NCBI GenBank assembly: GCA_000169995.1
Contig: AAZW01000024.1
Location: 1-64,000, forward strand
Reading direction: 5' to 3'
Source: Vibrionales bacterium SWAT-3
GTDB taxonomy: Bacteria; Pseudomonadota; Gammaproteobacteria; Enterobacterales; Vibrionaceae
Length of the DNA: 64,000 nucleotides
The translations under genes were made by a program, and so were the position numbers. This document shows, piece by piece, positions 8,055 through 17,464 of the stretch. Every line of letters begins with the position of its first letter. Position 1 is the stretch's first letter. The notes under the pieces were generated by a model, which ran no database searches, was not told the origin of the DNA, and was given only the letters and a program-made list of their open reading frames with translations.

Positions 8055-9023
8055 TTAGAGTGAATTCACTATGTTTTGTGGGCGACCCGCGATAAAGCCA
8101 TCAATATTGTCCATTAAGATATCAGACAGTTTTTGAATCGAGCTGTCGCTGCCCCACGCCACATGAGGTGTTAGCAATAAGTTCGGTAAATGACTGTTAG
8201 CCAACAGGGGATTTGAGTTGTCGGCTGGCTCTTGTGTAAACACATCCATACCTGCGCCTGCAATCTCATGTTTTTTCAAAGCCTCAACTAGGGCTTGCTC
8301 ATCAACTAATCCACCGCGCCCGGCATTGATTAAGACTGCGCTCGATTTCATCATAGTCAGCTCTCGCTCTGAAATCAGATTTTGGGTCGCATCAGTCAAA
8401 GGGCAATGCAGGCTGATCGCATCCGCTTGCTGCAATACCGTATCAAAAGGCAGATACCCTTCTCGACAAGAGTCTGCTCCTTTTCGCTCGGCAAACATCA
8501 CCTTCATACCAATTGCTTTGGCTAACATTGCGGTGGCTTGGCCTAAACTGCCACTGCCCATTAAACCCAATGTACTACCAGCCACGTCTTGAATCGGATG
8601 AGTAAAGAAGCAGAACTGCTTGTCCTTTTGCCACTCGCCCGCCTCAATGTCTTTATGATAGCCAACAAGGTTTCGTTTCAGTGCAAACAGCATTGCGATG
8701 ACATGTTCAGGAACCGATTGAGTTGCGTAGCCTTGCACGTTTGTCACTGCAATGTTTTTAGATTTGCAGTATTCAACATCGACATTGTTGACACCGGTCG
8801 CTGAAACCGCGATCAACTTGAGTTTTTTCACACCAGCGAGATTCGACTCATTGAGCACGACCTTGTTAGTGATCACCACATCAGCTTCTTCAACTCGCTC
8901 CGATACTTGCTCAGGAGCCGTGAAATCATACTCCACCCATTCATGCTCAAAGCTCAGAGGCTTTAGATGAATTTGAGACGGGATGGTCGCTCTATCGAGA
9001 AATACAACTTTCAGCGTTGGCAT
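8055..9023 (-). CDS. D-2-hydroxyacid dehydrogenase (hydroxypyruvate reductase-like)
   Basis: NAD(P)-dependent oxidoreductase of the D-isomer-specific 2-hydroxyacid dehydrogenase family, 322 residues. The nucleotide-binding loop is GLMGSGSLGQATA near residue 152. The catalytic triad is visible as Arg in INAGRGGLVDE, Glu in AGMDVFTQEP and His in LTPHVAWGS. Closest in layout to glycerate dehydrogenase/hydroxypyruvate reductase (HprA-like), but the substrate cannot be settled by reading. It starts 36 bases after rluA in the same direction, so the two are probably cotranscribed. Confidence 0.88.
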   Translation of the reverse strand: MPTLKVVFLDRATIPSQIHLKPLSFEHEWVEYDFTAPEQVSERVEEADVVITNKVVLNESNLAGVKKLKLIAVSATGVNNVDVEYCKSKNIAVTNVQGYATQSVPEHVIAMLFALKRNLVGYHKDIEAGEWQKDKQFCFFTHPIQDVAGSTLGLMGSGSLGQATAMLAKAIGMKVMFAERKGADSCREGYLPFDTVLQQADAISLHCPLTDATQNLISERELTMMKSSAVLINAGRGGLVDEQALVEALKKHEIAGAGMDVFTQEPADNSNPLLANSHLPNLLLTPHVAWGSDSSIQKLSDILMDNIDGFIAGRPQNIVNSL

Positions 9024-9059
9024 TCTTCTTCCTTGGTTAGATCTATGAATCAGTCCATT

Positions 9060-9794
9060 CTAAGCTTTTAGCTTACTGTAGTCTGGAAGCTCAGGCGCAA
9101 TTTCAAAGTGCTGTTCGATTTGTGGGGATGCCTGAGGATAAAAGTCACAGGGAACAAAGGCTTTGAACAGCTGATTATTCGCTGGATGATAAAAGCTCAA
9201 CTCACACGCATGCAAAGCCAGCCTATCACTGTATTCAAATGCTTCTGGTGTTGCGTAAAACTCATCGCCCACAATCGGTGCGCCTATTTCCATGCAGTGC
9301 ACTCTCAATTGGTGAGAACGCCCGGTAATTGGCAGTAACTTCAGTAAAGTCGTTTGGGGTTCTTGCTGTTCTACCACATAACGAGTCTGTGATGATTTGC
9401 CGTCTTCAAAACAGACTTTCTGCTTCGGGCGATTTGGCCAATCACAGATGAGTGGTAGATCGATCAAACCTTCTTTGTGCTCAACCGCTCCCCATACGCG
9501 TGCATAATACAGTTTGTGCGTCAGGCGATATTGGAACTGCTTCTTCAAGTGACGCTCAGCTTGTTTATGTTTAGCGAGCAGCATCAACCCTGAGGTCGAC
9601 ATATCCAAGCGGTGCACCACTTGAATATCCGCAAACTCCTCCACCAAACGACTCCACATGCTGTCGTGATGCTCTGGCAACCTGCCCGGTACTGAAAGTA
9701 ACCCCGCAGGCTTGTTGACCACCAAAATATCATCATCTTGATAAACAATATCAATCCAAGGTTCGCGTGGTGGTGTGTACTGCTCTAGCGCCAT
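9060..9794 (-). CDS. rluA: pseudouridine synthase RluA (23S rRNA U746 / tRNA U32)
   Basis: Dual-specificity enzyme that isomerises U746 of 23S rRNA and U32 of some tRNAs. The catalytic Asp sits in VHRLDMSTSG near residue 63. The family blocks ILVVNKPAGLLSVPGR, LICDWPNRPKQKVC and PITGRSHQLRVH are all present and match the E. coli RluA pattern rather than RluC/D. At 244 residues it is slightly longer than E. coli RluA because of a C-terminal tail. In enterics rluA neighbours rapA; here an NRAMP-like gene and an insertion sequence lie between them. Confidence 0.93.
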   Translation of the reverse strand: MALEQYTPPREPWIDIVYQDDDILVVNKPAGLLSVPGRLPEHHDSMWSRLVEEFADIQVVHRLDMSTSGLMLLAKHKQAERHLKKQFQYRLTHKLYYARVWGAVEHKEGLIDLPLICDWPNRPKQKVCFEDGKSSQTRYVVEQQEPQTTLLKLLPITGRSHQLRVHCMEIGAPIVGDEFYATPEAFEYSDRLALHACELSFYHPANNQLFKAFVPCDFYPQASPQIEQHFEIAPELPDYSKLKA

Positions 9795-9882
9795 TGAAGC
9801 CTCTTATTTACTAGTGAATAAATAATTCACAGTTAATTCGTTTATTAATAAATACAATTTTTAATGTTTTCGTACATAAAAG

Positions 9883-9910
9883 TTGACGAGTTTACAAAAC
9901 ATGGTATTGA
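9883..9910 (+). promoter_or_regulatory. possible sigma-70 promoter for the NRAMP-like gene
   Basis: TTGACG (9883-9888) and TATTGA (9905-9910) are separated by 16 bases and lie 40 bases before the start codon. This is a reading by consensus only. Confidence 0.35.
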
Positions 9911-9949
9911 TAGGGTAACGGAAAATAACAAGCCAACATCAAAGGAACA

Positions 9950-11224
9950 ATGATGGACAGTACGGTTAAAACAACCACAACAAAAACCTCAGCTCCCCTA
10001 TCCAGTTTAATTAAGTCTCTTGGCCCGGGAATTATGATGGCCGCCGCTGCTGTCGGCGGTTCACACTTAGTCGCCTCAACCAAAGCCGGAGCCATCTATG
10101 GTTGGCAACTGGCTGCTCTAATCATCCTAGTAAACCTATTCAAATACCCATTCTTTCGTGCCGGCATCCAATATACGCTTGGTACAGGACAAAGCTTGGT
10201 TGAGGGTTACTCAAACCTAGGTCGTCCTTACCTAGTGATCTTTTCGATACTAAGTGCTATTTCAGCCGTCGTAAACACAGCCGCACTACTGCTGTTTAGT
10301 GCGAGTTTGCTTAGCTACTTCATTCCTTTTGAGCTAGCAACCAGCACGCTTTGTATGATCGTACTCGCGACCTGCTTGATCACCTTATTTGCAGGACACT
10401 ATCGCGCTCTGGACACTCTTTCCAAAGCGATCATGGCGATCCTTACGATCACCACTCTAGCCGCTGTCGCCATTGCTATCGGTTCACCTGTCGAACCGGA
10501 TGCTGCTTTTGTTCCGCCATCACCTTGGTCATTAGCAGCTATTGGCTTTATCGTGGTGACCATGGGTTGGATGCCGGCGCCTATCGAGATTTCAAGCATC
10601 ACCTCTATGTGGCTAAAAAGCCAAAAAGAGAAACAAGAAGTCACTGCTCAATCTGCTTTATTCGACTTTAACGTCGGCTACATTGGTACGGCACTGCTTG
10701 CTTTAGTATTTGTCGCTTTGGGTGCTCTCGTACTTCACGGTTCAGGTGTAGAACTGTCTCGCTCTGGTGTGGGCTTTACTCACCAGTTAGTTGGTATTTA
10801 CGCGTCAACGATTGGCGAATGGTCACGACCACTCATCGCCATTATCGCTTTCTTCTGCATCTTTGGTAGCACGATTACCGTTATCGACGGCTACTCTCGT
10901 GTACTTGCGGAATCACAACGTCTGTTACTCAACAAAGAGTCGAGCCCGCGCATGCTGCAAGGTTGGATCATCATTGTTTCTATCGCCGCACTCGCGATTG
11001 TGATGTTCTTCAGCGCTGCGTTAATGCCAATGCTGGATTTCGCAATGGTACTTGCTTTCGCAACGACGCCATTCTTCGCGCTGCTTAACTTCATCTTGGT
11101 GAACAAAGCTAAGCTTCCAGAAGCGCTAGCCATTGGCAGCAAACTAAAATGGCTGTCTGTCGCAGGTCTAGTTTACTTATTCGGTTTCTTAGCCGTATTT
11201 GTTTGGTGGAAATGGTTGATGTAA
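9950..11224 (+). CDS. NRAMP-family transporter, divergent (metal motif not conserved)
   Basis: Integral membrane protein of 424 residues with about 11 helices. The start MMDSTVK follows AAAGGAACA. The N-terminal block LGPGIMMAAAAV-GGSH-LVASTKAGAIYGWQL aligns with the first NRAMP helix. The metal-binding DPGN of classic MntH/NRAMP is replaced by GGSH (residues 36-39). The helix-6 MPH motif is MPAPIEISS near residue 208. Fold assignment is therefore good but Mn/Fe transport is not assured. Its promoter region faces rluA, and it is a single gene ending 31 bases before an IS3-family insertion. Substrate is unknown: another divalent ion or an organic substrate are both possible. Confidence 0.82.
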   Translation: MMDSTVKTTTTKTSAPLSSLIKSLGPGIMMAAAAVGGSHLVASTKAGAIYGWQLAALIILVNLFKYPFFRAGIQYTLGTGQSLVEGYSNLGRPYLVIFSILSAISAVVNTAALLLFSASLLSYFIPFELATSTLCMIVLATCLITLFAGHYRALDTLSKAIMAILTITTLAAVAIAIGSPVEPDAAFVPPSPWSLAAIGFIVVTMGWMPAPIEISSITSMWLKSQKEKQEVTAQSALFDFNVGYIGTALLALVFVALGALVLHGSGVELSRSGVGFTHQLVGIYASTIGEWSRPLIAIIAFFCIFGSTITVIDGYSRVLAESQRLLLNKESSPRMLQGWIIIVSIAALAIVMFFSAALMPMLDFAMVLAFATTPFFALLNFILVNKAKLPEALAIGSKLKWLSVAGLVYLFGFLAVFVWWKWLM

Positions 11225-11252
11225 CCCACCAATCACTACTATCTACAAACTC

Positions 11253-11255
11253 GAG
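11253..11255 (+). repeat. 3-bp target duplication GAG, left copy (IS3 element)
   Basis: GAG directly precedes the left inverted repeat of the IS. The same GAG follows the right end at 12547-12549. Three base pairs is the usual IS3-family duplication. Confidence 0.6.
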
Positions 11256-11289
11256 TGACCCGTCCTGATATGGGTTGACACTTGATTGA

Positions 11290-12095
11290 CTAAAACGCTC
11301 GATGTACTTCATCGGGCGTTTTGTATTTTAGAGCTGTGTGAGGCCTATATTCATTATAGATTTTTACTGATTCTGCGACCATTTTCTTTGCTTCATCTAA
11401 ATCATTAGGCTTATTCAACAGATACTCCATCTTCAGTATTCCGTTGATCCTCTCTGCCAACGCATTCTGATAACAGTCATAGCCATCAGTCATTGAGCAA
11501 GATACACCATACTGTCGATGCAACTCTTGGTATTCAACAGAGCAGTACTGAACCCCTCGATCTGAGTGATGGACAAGCTCACCTGTATTCTTCCGCCCTT
11601 TCAACGCGTTTAAAAAGGCCTGCTTGACCGTGCGAGCTTTCATATCATCACTTATGTGATAGCCCACGATTTTTCTTGAGTAAGCGTCCGCACTAAACTG
11701 AGATAAGCACTACCACACCGCGTAGCTAGATAAGTAATATCGGCAACCCATAATTGCTCTGGCCCTTTCGGTATTAAGCCTTCTTTGATTCGATTTGGAT
11801 GGCAGTAAAAGCGATGATTACTGTTTGTAGTTCGATGATAAGCCCTTCGATTCTGTACTAATAATCGATTCATTCTCAGCAGAGAGAATAAGCGGTCTCG
11901 CCCGATTTCAATATCGTTCTGAGCAAGTAAATGCTTGATCTTACCGGCTCCTATACGAGGGTGCGTCATCCTTTGCTCTTTCACAAAACCGAGCACAGAT
12001 TCATCTTTCTTTGTCTGATGAATTTCTGCAACACAGCGTTTGTAGAATGCTTGTCGTGTAATACCTATGAAGTGACAAGCTTTAGTGACGGTCAA
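11290..12095 (-). pseudogene. IS3-family transposase orfB, frameshifted
   Basis: DDE integrase-type catalytic subunit of the IS3 element. The N-terminal part (11652-12095) holds the HTH_21-like region and the first catalytic Asp in WVADITYLAT. The C-terminal part (11290-11667) holds the second Asp in HHSDRGVQY and the Glu in NALAERING. The two are in different frames. Near 11688-11693 the coding strand reads GTGCGGACGCTTAC, where V-T-D-A-Y needs one more base. The lesion is thus a one-base deletion between the first and second catalytic residues. The 5' end overlaps the orfA stop as TTGA, in the -1 frame as expected for an orfA-orfB fusion. Confidence 0.88.
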
Positions 12096-12493
12096 CTTTC
12101 TGACCGCTTTTTCCTTAATAACTCGGCCTTGCGCTTCTTTGAAATTCGGACTACGAAATCTCGATCCATGACTTTTACAACCGCTTCAAAGAACTCAGCT
12201 TTGAGCTGAGTTTCTTCTAATTGCTGCTCGAGTTCTTTGATTCGTTGCTCTGGGGTTTGAGTTGAGGAAGAGTTTGACATAGTCGCTCCTAACGCTCTCG
12301 ATTGTTCTATTCCTTTAGACCAATCTAGTTGACCATGTTTGCGAAGCCAAACTAAAACGGTAGAGCGACCTTGGATCCCATAACGTTCTTGAGCTTGCTT
12401 ATAAGTCATTTCGCCTTTTTCAACTTGGCTTACGACTGCCAATTTAAAGGCAAGAGAATAATCTCGTTGAGTACGTCTACTTGTTGTTTTCAT
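12092..12493 (-). CDS. IS3-family orfA (HTH protein)
   Basis: DNA-binding subunit of the IS3 element, 133 residues. The start MKTTSRRTQRDYS is chosen because GGAGAG lies just upstream. A start at 12511 is in frame but has no ribosome site. An N-terminal helix-turn-helix (LAVVSQVEKGEMTYKQAQERYGI) is followed by a leucine-zipper-like stretch, IKELEQQLEETQLKAEFFEAVV. In intact elements it is joined to orfB by -1 frameshifting; only five A precede the G here, so the slip site is not textbook. Confidence 0.85.
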   Translation of the reverse strand: MKTTSRRTQRDYSLAFKLAVVSQVEKGEMTYKQAQERYGIQGRSTVLVWLRKHGQLDWSKGIEQSRALGATMSNSSSTQTPEQRIKELEQQLEETQLKAEFFEAVVKVMDRDFVVRISKKRKAELLRKKRSES

Positions 12494-12553
12494 GACACTC
12501 TCCAATTTCATGTTGGAAATGTGTCAACCATATTTAGGACGGTACAGAGATAA

Positions 12554-12584
12554 AAATAAGGCCTTCATGATGAAGGCCTTATTT
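12554..12584 (-). terminator. rapA terminator
   Basis: A near-perfect palindrome centred on AAGGCCTTCATGATGAAGG has a T-run on the minus strand. It lies 23 bases beyond the rapA stop and immediately beside the IS3 right end. Confidence 0.88.
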
Positions 12585-12606
12585 GTTGTTCACGGACTAG
12601 CCAATA

Positions 12607-15516
12607 TTAATTGTGAGAAACCACAATCAGGCGTAGCGAGTCTAGTTGAACCTGAGCTTTGCTGATGTAGCCTGTCAGTTCGTTAATCTGAGCTTCGATC
12701 ACTTCTAACTCTTCATCACGAATGTTTGGGTTCACCGCTTTCAGTGCTTGTAAACGCTCTAGCTCACCATTCAGGTTTGTCTGCATATCTCTTTGCGCTT
12801 GCTGACGCACTTCTTCAACTTTAGGAAGAACTTGTGCCTCACCCGCTTCGATTAGCTTGTGAATTTCACCTTGTACCGAGTTAACTAGCTTACTTGCTAG
12901 GTGACGGTTCACTGGGCTTAACTGGCGGTTAAAGCTGTCAAATTCAACCTGAGAAGATAGGTCGTTACCGCGACCATCCATCATCAAGCGAATCGGAGTT
13001 TTAGGTAAGAACTGGCTAATACCACTGCGTTTTGGTGCTTGTGCATCCACTAGGTAAACCAGTTCAAGCAGGATAGTACCAACCGGCAGCGCTTTGTTTT
13101 TCAGTAGTGATACCGCAGAAGTACCCACACCTTCGCTAAGTAGTAGATCAATACCACCCTGAATCATTGGGTGTTCCCAGCTAATGAAGTTCATGTCTTC
13201 ACGAGAAAGCGCGGTGTCACGGTCGAATGTGATAGTTGCACCTTCATAAGGTAAGCCTGGGTAGCTTGGTACCATCATGTGCTCAGATGGCGTTACGACT
13301 AGCGCATTTTCACCTTTGTCGTCTTGGTTCAAACCAATAGTGTCGAACAAGCTCAGCGCAAAAGTAACTAGGTTAGTATCGCCATCGGTTGATGCGATCT
13401 TATCTGCGATCTCGTGCGCTTTATCACCGCCGTTTGAGTGCATCTCTAGTAGGCGATCTCGGCCTCTTTCTAGATCCGCTTTTAGGCTTTGGTTTAGCTT
13501 AGCTGACTCTTCGATTACTTCATCAAGCTGTTCTGTGTTACCAGAAGCTAGCATCTCGATAAGCACGTCTGAGTACTTGTCATAAACCGTGCGACCAGTT
13601 GGGCACGTTTCCGCAAATGCATTCAAACCTTCATCAAACCAACGCGCTAGGATCGCTTGTGATGTGCCTTTCAAGTAAGGAACATGAATATCGATATCAC
13701 GCTGTTGACCAATACGATCCAAACGACCAATACGTTGCTCAAGCAAGTCTGGGTTGAACGGAAGATCAAACATCACTAACTGGTTAGCGAACTGGAAGTT
13801 ACGGCCTTCAGAGCCGATTTCACTACAGATAAGAACCTGAGCACCGCCCTCTTCTTGAGCAAAATAAGCCGCTGCTTTATCACGCTCTAGAATCGACATG
13901 CCTTCGTGGAATACGGTTGCACGTACACCTTCACGCTCACGTAGTGCTTGCTCTAATTGCAGCGCCGTACTTGCACGTGATGCGATCACTAAGATTTTTT
14001 CGCTTCGCTTGTCTTGGATCTTTTCAATCAACCAGTTAACACGCGAGTCGAACTGCCACCAGCTTGAGTCTTCACCTTCAAACTCTTGGAAGATCTCTTC
14101 TGGATAAAGCATCTTCATCGCACGAGCTTCTGGTGCCATCTTGCCACCGATCATGCCTGATACACGCATCGATGTGGTGTACTGCGTTGGAATGTCCATC
14201 GGCAGTAGGTTTACGTTACGCTTAGGGAAGCCTTTGATAGCGGCACGTGTGTTTCTAAATAGAACACGGCCAGTACCATGGCGATCCATAAGGTTATCAA
14301 TCAGTTCTTGGCGCGCTAATGCTTGCTCTTCTTCGCTACTATCACCTTCGATAACGCGGAACAGAGGCTCAACGTCTTGCTCAGAAAGCAGTTCCGTAAT
14401 CTGATTCTTCGCGCTGTCTTCAAGTTTCACGCCTGAGAATAGCGCGGTAACAGCATCAGCAACCGGCGCATATTGATCTTCTTCCTCAACGAAGGCTTCG
14501 TAATCATAGAAGCGGTCAGGATCCAATAGACGCAGACGTGCAAAGTGACTCTCACGGCCCAGTTGCTCTGGAGTCGCAGTCAGCAAAAGCACACCAGGAG
14601 TATTCTCTGCTAAGCCTTCTACCACTTGGTATTCACGGCTTGGCTTGTCTTGGCTCCACTCAAGGTGGTGCGCTTCATCGACAACCAAAAGATCCCATTC
14701 GCCTTCAAGTGCTTGCTCGTAGCGCTTGCGGCTCTTACGTAGGAAATCTAACGAACAAAGAACGTATTGCTGGGTATCAAATGGGTTGTCTGATTCTGCA
14801 AAGGCTTCAATACAACGCTCTTCATCAAAGATAGAAAAATGAAGATTGAAACGGCGCATCATCTCTACTAGCCATTGGTGTTGTAGAGTTTCAGGAACCA
14901 CAATCAGGATACGCTCCGCACGGCCAGACAACACTTGTTGGTGGATGATCATACCCGCTTCGATGGTTTTACCTAGGCCAACTTCATCGGCTAATAAAAC
15001 ACGTGGCGCATGACGACGACCCACTTCATGAGCGATGTACAACTGGTGAGGAATTAGACCAGCACGCATACCACACAAGCCACGCATTGGGCTCTTGTGC
15101 TGTTGGTATTGATTGCTTAGTGCACGGTAACGCAACACAAAATTATCCATACGGTCGATTTGACCTGCGTACAGTTTGTCTTGCGGCTTGTTAAAACGAA
15201 TCTGATTGCTTAAGAAGATTTCACGCAGAGCCACTTCTGATTCTTGGGTATCTTCGCGTGTACCTAGATAGGTTAGTAGCCCTTTATCTTCGATAACTTC
15301 TTCAACAGATAGAGACCAGCCTTCTTGGCACTCGATGACATCGCCTACATTAAACGTTACTCGGGTTACGGGAGCATCCGTACGTGCATACACACGGTTT
15401 TCTTCTGATGCTGCAAACATTAGTGTCACAGTGCGAGCATCCATTGCTACAACGGTACCTAAACCTAAATCGCTCTCCGTATCGCTTATCCAGCGTTGCC
15501 CCAAAGCAAATGTCAT
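12607..15516 (-). CDS. rapA: RNA polymerase-associated ATPase RapA
   Basis: SWI2/SNF2-type translocase that binds RNA polymerase and promotes its recycling and rescue of backtracked complexes. The length of 969 matches E. coli RapA (968). Tandem Tudor-like N-terminal segments begin [17 protein letters not shown]. Walker A is DEVGLGKT near residue 180 and the DEAH box is [10 protein letters not shown] near 280. The second RecA lobe has [37 protein letters not shown]. The C-terminal RapA-specific region ends [15 protein letters not shown]. It forms a single-gene unit with its own terminator. Confidence 0.97.
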   Translation of the reverse strand: MTFALGQRWISDTESDLGLGTVVAMDARTVTLMFAASEENRVYARTDAPVTRVTFNVGDVIECQEGWSLSVEEVIEDKGLLTYLGTREDTQESEVALREIFLSNQIRFNKPQDKLYAGQIDRMDNFVLRYRALSNQYQQHKSPMRGLCGMRAGLIPHQLYIAHEVGRRHAPRVLLADEVGLGKTIEAGMIIHQQVLSGRAERILIVVPETLQHQWLVEMMRRFNLHFSIFDEERCIEAFAESDNPFDTQQYVLCSLDFLRKSRKRYEQALEGEWDLLVVDEAHHLEWSQDKPSREYQVVEGLAENTPGVLLLTATPEQLGRESHFARLRLLDPDRFYDYEAFVEEEDQYAPVADAVTALFSGVKLEDSAKNQITELLSEQDVEPLFRVIEGDSSEEEQALARQELIDNLMDRHGTGRVLFRNTRAAIKGFPKRNVNLLPMDIPTQYTTSMRVSGMIGGKMAPEARAMKMLYPEEIFQEFEGEDSSWWQFDSRVNWLIEKIQDKRSEKILVIASRASTALQLEQALREREGVRATVFHEGMSILERDKAAAYFAQEEGGAQVLICSEIGSEGRNFQFANQLVMFDLPFNPDLLEQRIGRLDRIGQQRDIDIHVPYLKGTSQAILARWFDEGLNAFAETCPTGRTVYDKYSDVLIEMLASGNTEQLDEVIEESAKLNQSLKADLERGRDRLLEMHSNGGDKAHEIADKIASTDGDTNLVTFALSLFDTIGLNQDDKGENALVVTPSEHMMVPSYPGLPYEGATITFDRDTALSREDMNFISWEHPMIQGGIDLLLSEGVGTSAVSLLKNKALPVGTILLELVYLVDAQAPKRSGISQFLPKTPIRLMMDGRGNDLSSQVEFDSFNRQLSPVNRHLASKLVNSVQGEIHKLIEAGEAQVLPKVEEVRQQAQRDMQTNLNGELERLQALKAVNPNIRDEELEVIEAQINELTGYISKAQVQLDSLRLIVVSHN

Positions 15517-15706
15517 GAATCGACTACCTCAATCTTATAGTTGGAATTTGGTCTTTTTAGCTGATATTTCAAACAAGAACATTCCTGCTCTTGAACTAAA
15601 AATATAGCCAAAACTGCCTAGTTTGCAGCCACTTTTTAAGTGCGCTCTAGATAATAAATATCTCGAGAAAATGGTGCAGAAAAAGGTCGCTAATCTTACT
15701 CGATGC

Positions 15707-15722
15707 TGTGATTTAGGTCACG
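15707..15722 (+). promoter_or_regulatory. CRP-like operator
   Basis: TGTGA-TTTAGG-TCACG matches the CRP consensus at nine of ten core positions. It lies between rapA and the PhoH-type gene and just before a short leader reading frame. Confidence 0.55.
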
Positions 15723-15740
15723 TCTAAAGGAGATGATTTC

Positions 15741-15806
15741 ATGCTTTTTTTCTGTTTTCGCCAATGCAATCAAACTGTCAAAAAGTCATGGCTAATCTAT
15801 TGGTAG
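15741..15806 (+). CDS. possible 21-aa leader peptide
   Basis: ATG at 15741 follows AAGGAG at an 8-base spacing. The frame runs MLFFCFRQCNQ...SWLIYW to TAG. The peptide is hydrophobic and cysteine-bearing. It lies 175 bases before the PhoH-type gene. There is no protein-family support; the case rests only on the ribosome site. Confidence 0.25.
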   Translation: MLFFCFRQCNQTVKKSWLIYW

Positions 15807-15980
15807 CAGATTGCTGCTGTTAATGGATGCGCCATATTCACTCATCACAATATGACGATATTCCTCTCGATGAAGTTTAGGTGAGTAGTTGACTATCACC
15901 AGAATGAGATACTAATCTTTAAGTGAGGTTTATCTACGTTCAATGAATGCAAGGCAAGCCGTACGCGGCAAGGAGATGCT

Positions 15981-17360
15981 ATGGGCGAGACCAACCGGAA
16001 GCTATTTGTTTTAGACACCAATATCCTACTTCACGAACCCTTCGCTATATTTTCTTTCCAAGAGCACGATGTCGTTATCCCCATGACAGTGCTAGAAGAA
16101 CTAGACAGAATCAAAGACAGTAAGAGGGACGTTGCGCGAGATGCGAGAATTGCGATTCGAACTCTTGAAGATTTATTCAGGGAAGCCACACCAGACCAAA
16201 TATCAGAAGGCATCCCTTTCACCAAAGACATTAAGGCCTCAGGCAGTATCTCAATACTCGCCGATTACGAACTTCAAGAAAGCATCAAAGCCTTTGCCGA
16301 CGATAAGGCAGGCGATAACCGAATCCTCAACGCTGTACTCTACCTTCAAAACAAACGCGCGCCACGCGAAGTGGTTCTCATCACCAAAGATATCAACATG
16401 CGCTTACGTGCAAAAGGCGCGGGGGTTCGTTTCGTTGAGGATTATCAAACTGACCAACTCATTGATGACATTCAATACCTAACCAAAGGCTTCCAACAAC
16501 TCGAAGGCGCATTTTGGGATGGTATTGACAACGTCGAAAGCAAAAACCTTGGCGGAAAAACCTTACACACGTTAGCAAGAGAGCCTTTCGAGCCGACCTT
16601 CCTCAACCAATATGTGATTGATGAAGAGAGCGACTTTGCAGCAAGAGTTGAAGAGATTGATACCGAAACCATCACACTCAGGGACTTAAGCCGTGAACGC
16701 TTAATGAACCGCAGGGCTTGGGATATCACACCAAAAAATATTTATCAGGGAATGGCGATTGATGCGCTACTCGACCCAGATATTGACCTGGTGATTCTAA
16801 CTGGTGCTGCAGGTAGTGGTAAAACGCTGCTCGCCATGGCTGCTGCACTTGAGCAAACCATAGAGCGTAAACAGTTCGATAAGATCATCGTAACCCGAAA
16901 CACGCCCGACATTGGTGAGTCGATTGGTTTCCTTCCTGGTACCGAAGAAGAGAAGATGCTGCCTTGGTTGGCTGCTGTGACCGATACACTGGAAGCGCTG
17001 CACAAAAACGACCACTGCACCGAAGGGTCGATGAAATACATCTGTGACAAAGCCAATATCCAGTTCAAGTCGATCAACTTTATGCGTGGCCGTTCCATCC
17101 AAAATGCGTTTGTGCTTCTCGATGAGTGTCAGAACCTGACAGCTTCGCAAATCAAAACCATCATCACCCGCTGTGGCGAAGGGACCAAGATTGTCTGCTC
17201 AGGCAACCTAGCGCAAATCGATTCCTCTTACCTAACCCCTGTGACTTCAGGTTTAACCTATATGGTTGAGCGTTTTAAAAACTTCGAAGGCAGTGCCAAT
17301 ATCCACCTCAATGGCGTGGTACGTAGCCGACTGGCAGAGTTTGCCGAAGAGAACATGTAA
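15981..17360 (+). CDS. PIN-PhoH family protein (ATPase with N-terminal PIN nuclease domain)
   Basis: Two-domain protein of 459 residues. Residues ~5-130 form a PIN domain: LFVLDTNILLHEP with the first acidic residue, VLEELDRIK with the second, and later DKAGDNRILNAV. A PhoH-type AAA/RecA ATPase follows, with Walker A GAAGSGKT near residue 275 and Walker B FVLLDECQN near 380. Family members of this PhoH2 type have been shown to unwind and cut RNA. AAGGAG lies 8 bases before the ATG. It stands alone between a CRP-like site and a terminator. The specific cellular role is not known from sequence. Confidence 0.9.
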   Translation: MGETNRKLFVLDTNILLHEPFAIFSFQEHDVVIPMTVLEELDRIKDSKRDVARDARIAIRTLEDLFREATPDQISEGIPFTKDIKASGSISILADYELQESIKAFADDKAGDNRILNAVLYLQNKRAPREVVLITKDINMRLRAKGAGVRFVEDYQTDQLIDDIQYLTKGFQQLEGAFWDGIDNVESKNLGGKTLHTLAREPFEPTFLNQYVIDEESDFAARVEEIDTETITLRDLSRERLMNRRAWDITPKNIYQGMAIDALLDPDIDLVILTGAAGSGKTLLAMAAALEQTIERKQFDKIIVTRNTPDIGESIGFLPGTEEEKMLPWLAAVTDTLEALHKNDHCTEGSMKYICDKANIQFKSINFMRGRSIQNAFVLLDECQNLTASQIKTIITRCGEGTKIVCSGNLAQIDSSYLTPVTSGLTYMVERFKNFEGSANIHLNGVVRSRLAEFAEENM

Positions 17361-17394
17361 TCGTTTTTTACTACTAACCCTCCTTCAAAAACAA

Positions 17395-17422
17395 AAAAGC
17401 GCCTCACAATGGAGGCGCTTTT
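17395..17422. terminator. bidirectional terminator between PhoH-type gene and tldD
   Basis: AAAAGCGCCTC and GAGGCGCTTTT pair around a 6-nt loop. It closes the convergent PhoH-type gene and the tldD end of the mre-rng-tldD run. Confidence 0.88.
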
Positions 17423-17464
17423 CAATTTAATTTTTTCAAGTAAGTTGGCAGAAATTCGTCTGAA

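Larger units (their letters stand above)
11256..12546 (-). mobile_element. IS3-family insertion sequence, 1291 bp
   Basis: Imperfect 26-bp terminal inverted repeats are present: left TGACCCGTCCTGATATGG..., right complement TGTACCGTCCTAAATATGG..., both ending GTTGACAC. A GAG target duplication flanks the element. It carries orfA and a frameshifted orfB on the minus strand. It sits between the NRAMP-like gene and the rapA terminator, a few bases past the terminator T-run, so no host gene is broken. Because orfB is broken the element should be immobile on its own. Confidence 0.92.
15517..15980 (+). other. rapA/PhoH divergent intergenic region
   Basis: The 464 bases between divergent genes contain a CRP-like site (15707-15722). 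They also contain a 21-codon reading frame with a strong ribosome site (15741-15806). I see no other gene. Confidence 0.5.

Noticed and set aside
12092..12120. Programmed frameshift as the cause of the broken IS3 orfB
   Set aside because: The orfA/orfB overlap is normal; the damaging shift is 400 bases further on, between catalytic residues.
15774..15795. Pho box before the PhoH-type gene
   Set aside because: CTGTCA and GTCAT occur close together, but the spacing is several bases short of the 11-bp repeat period.
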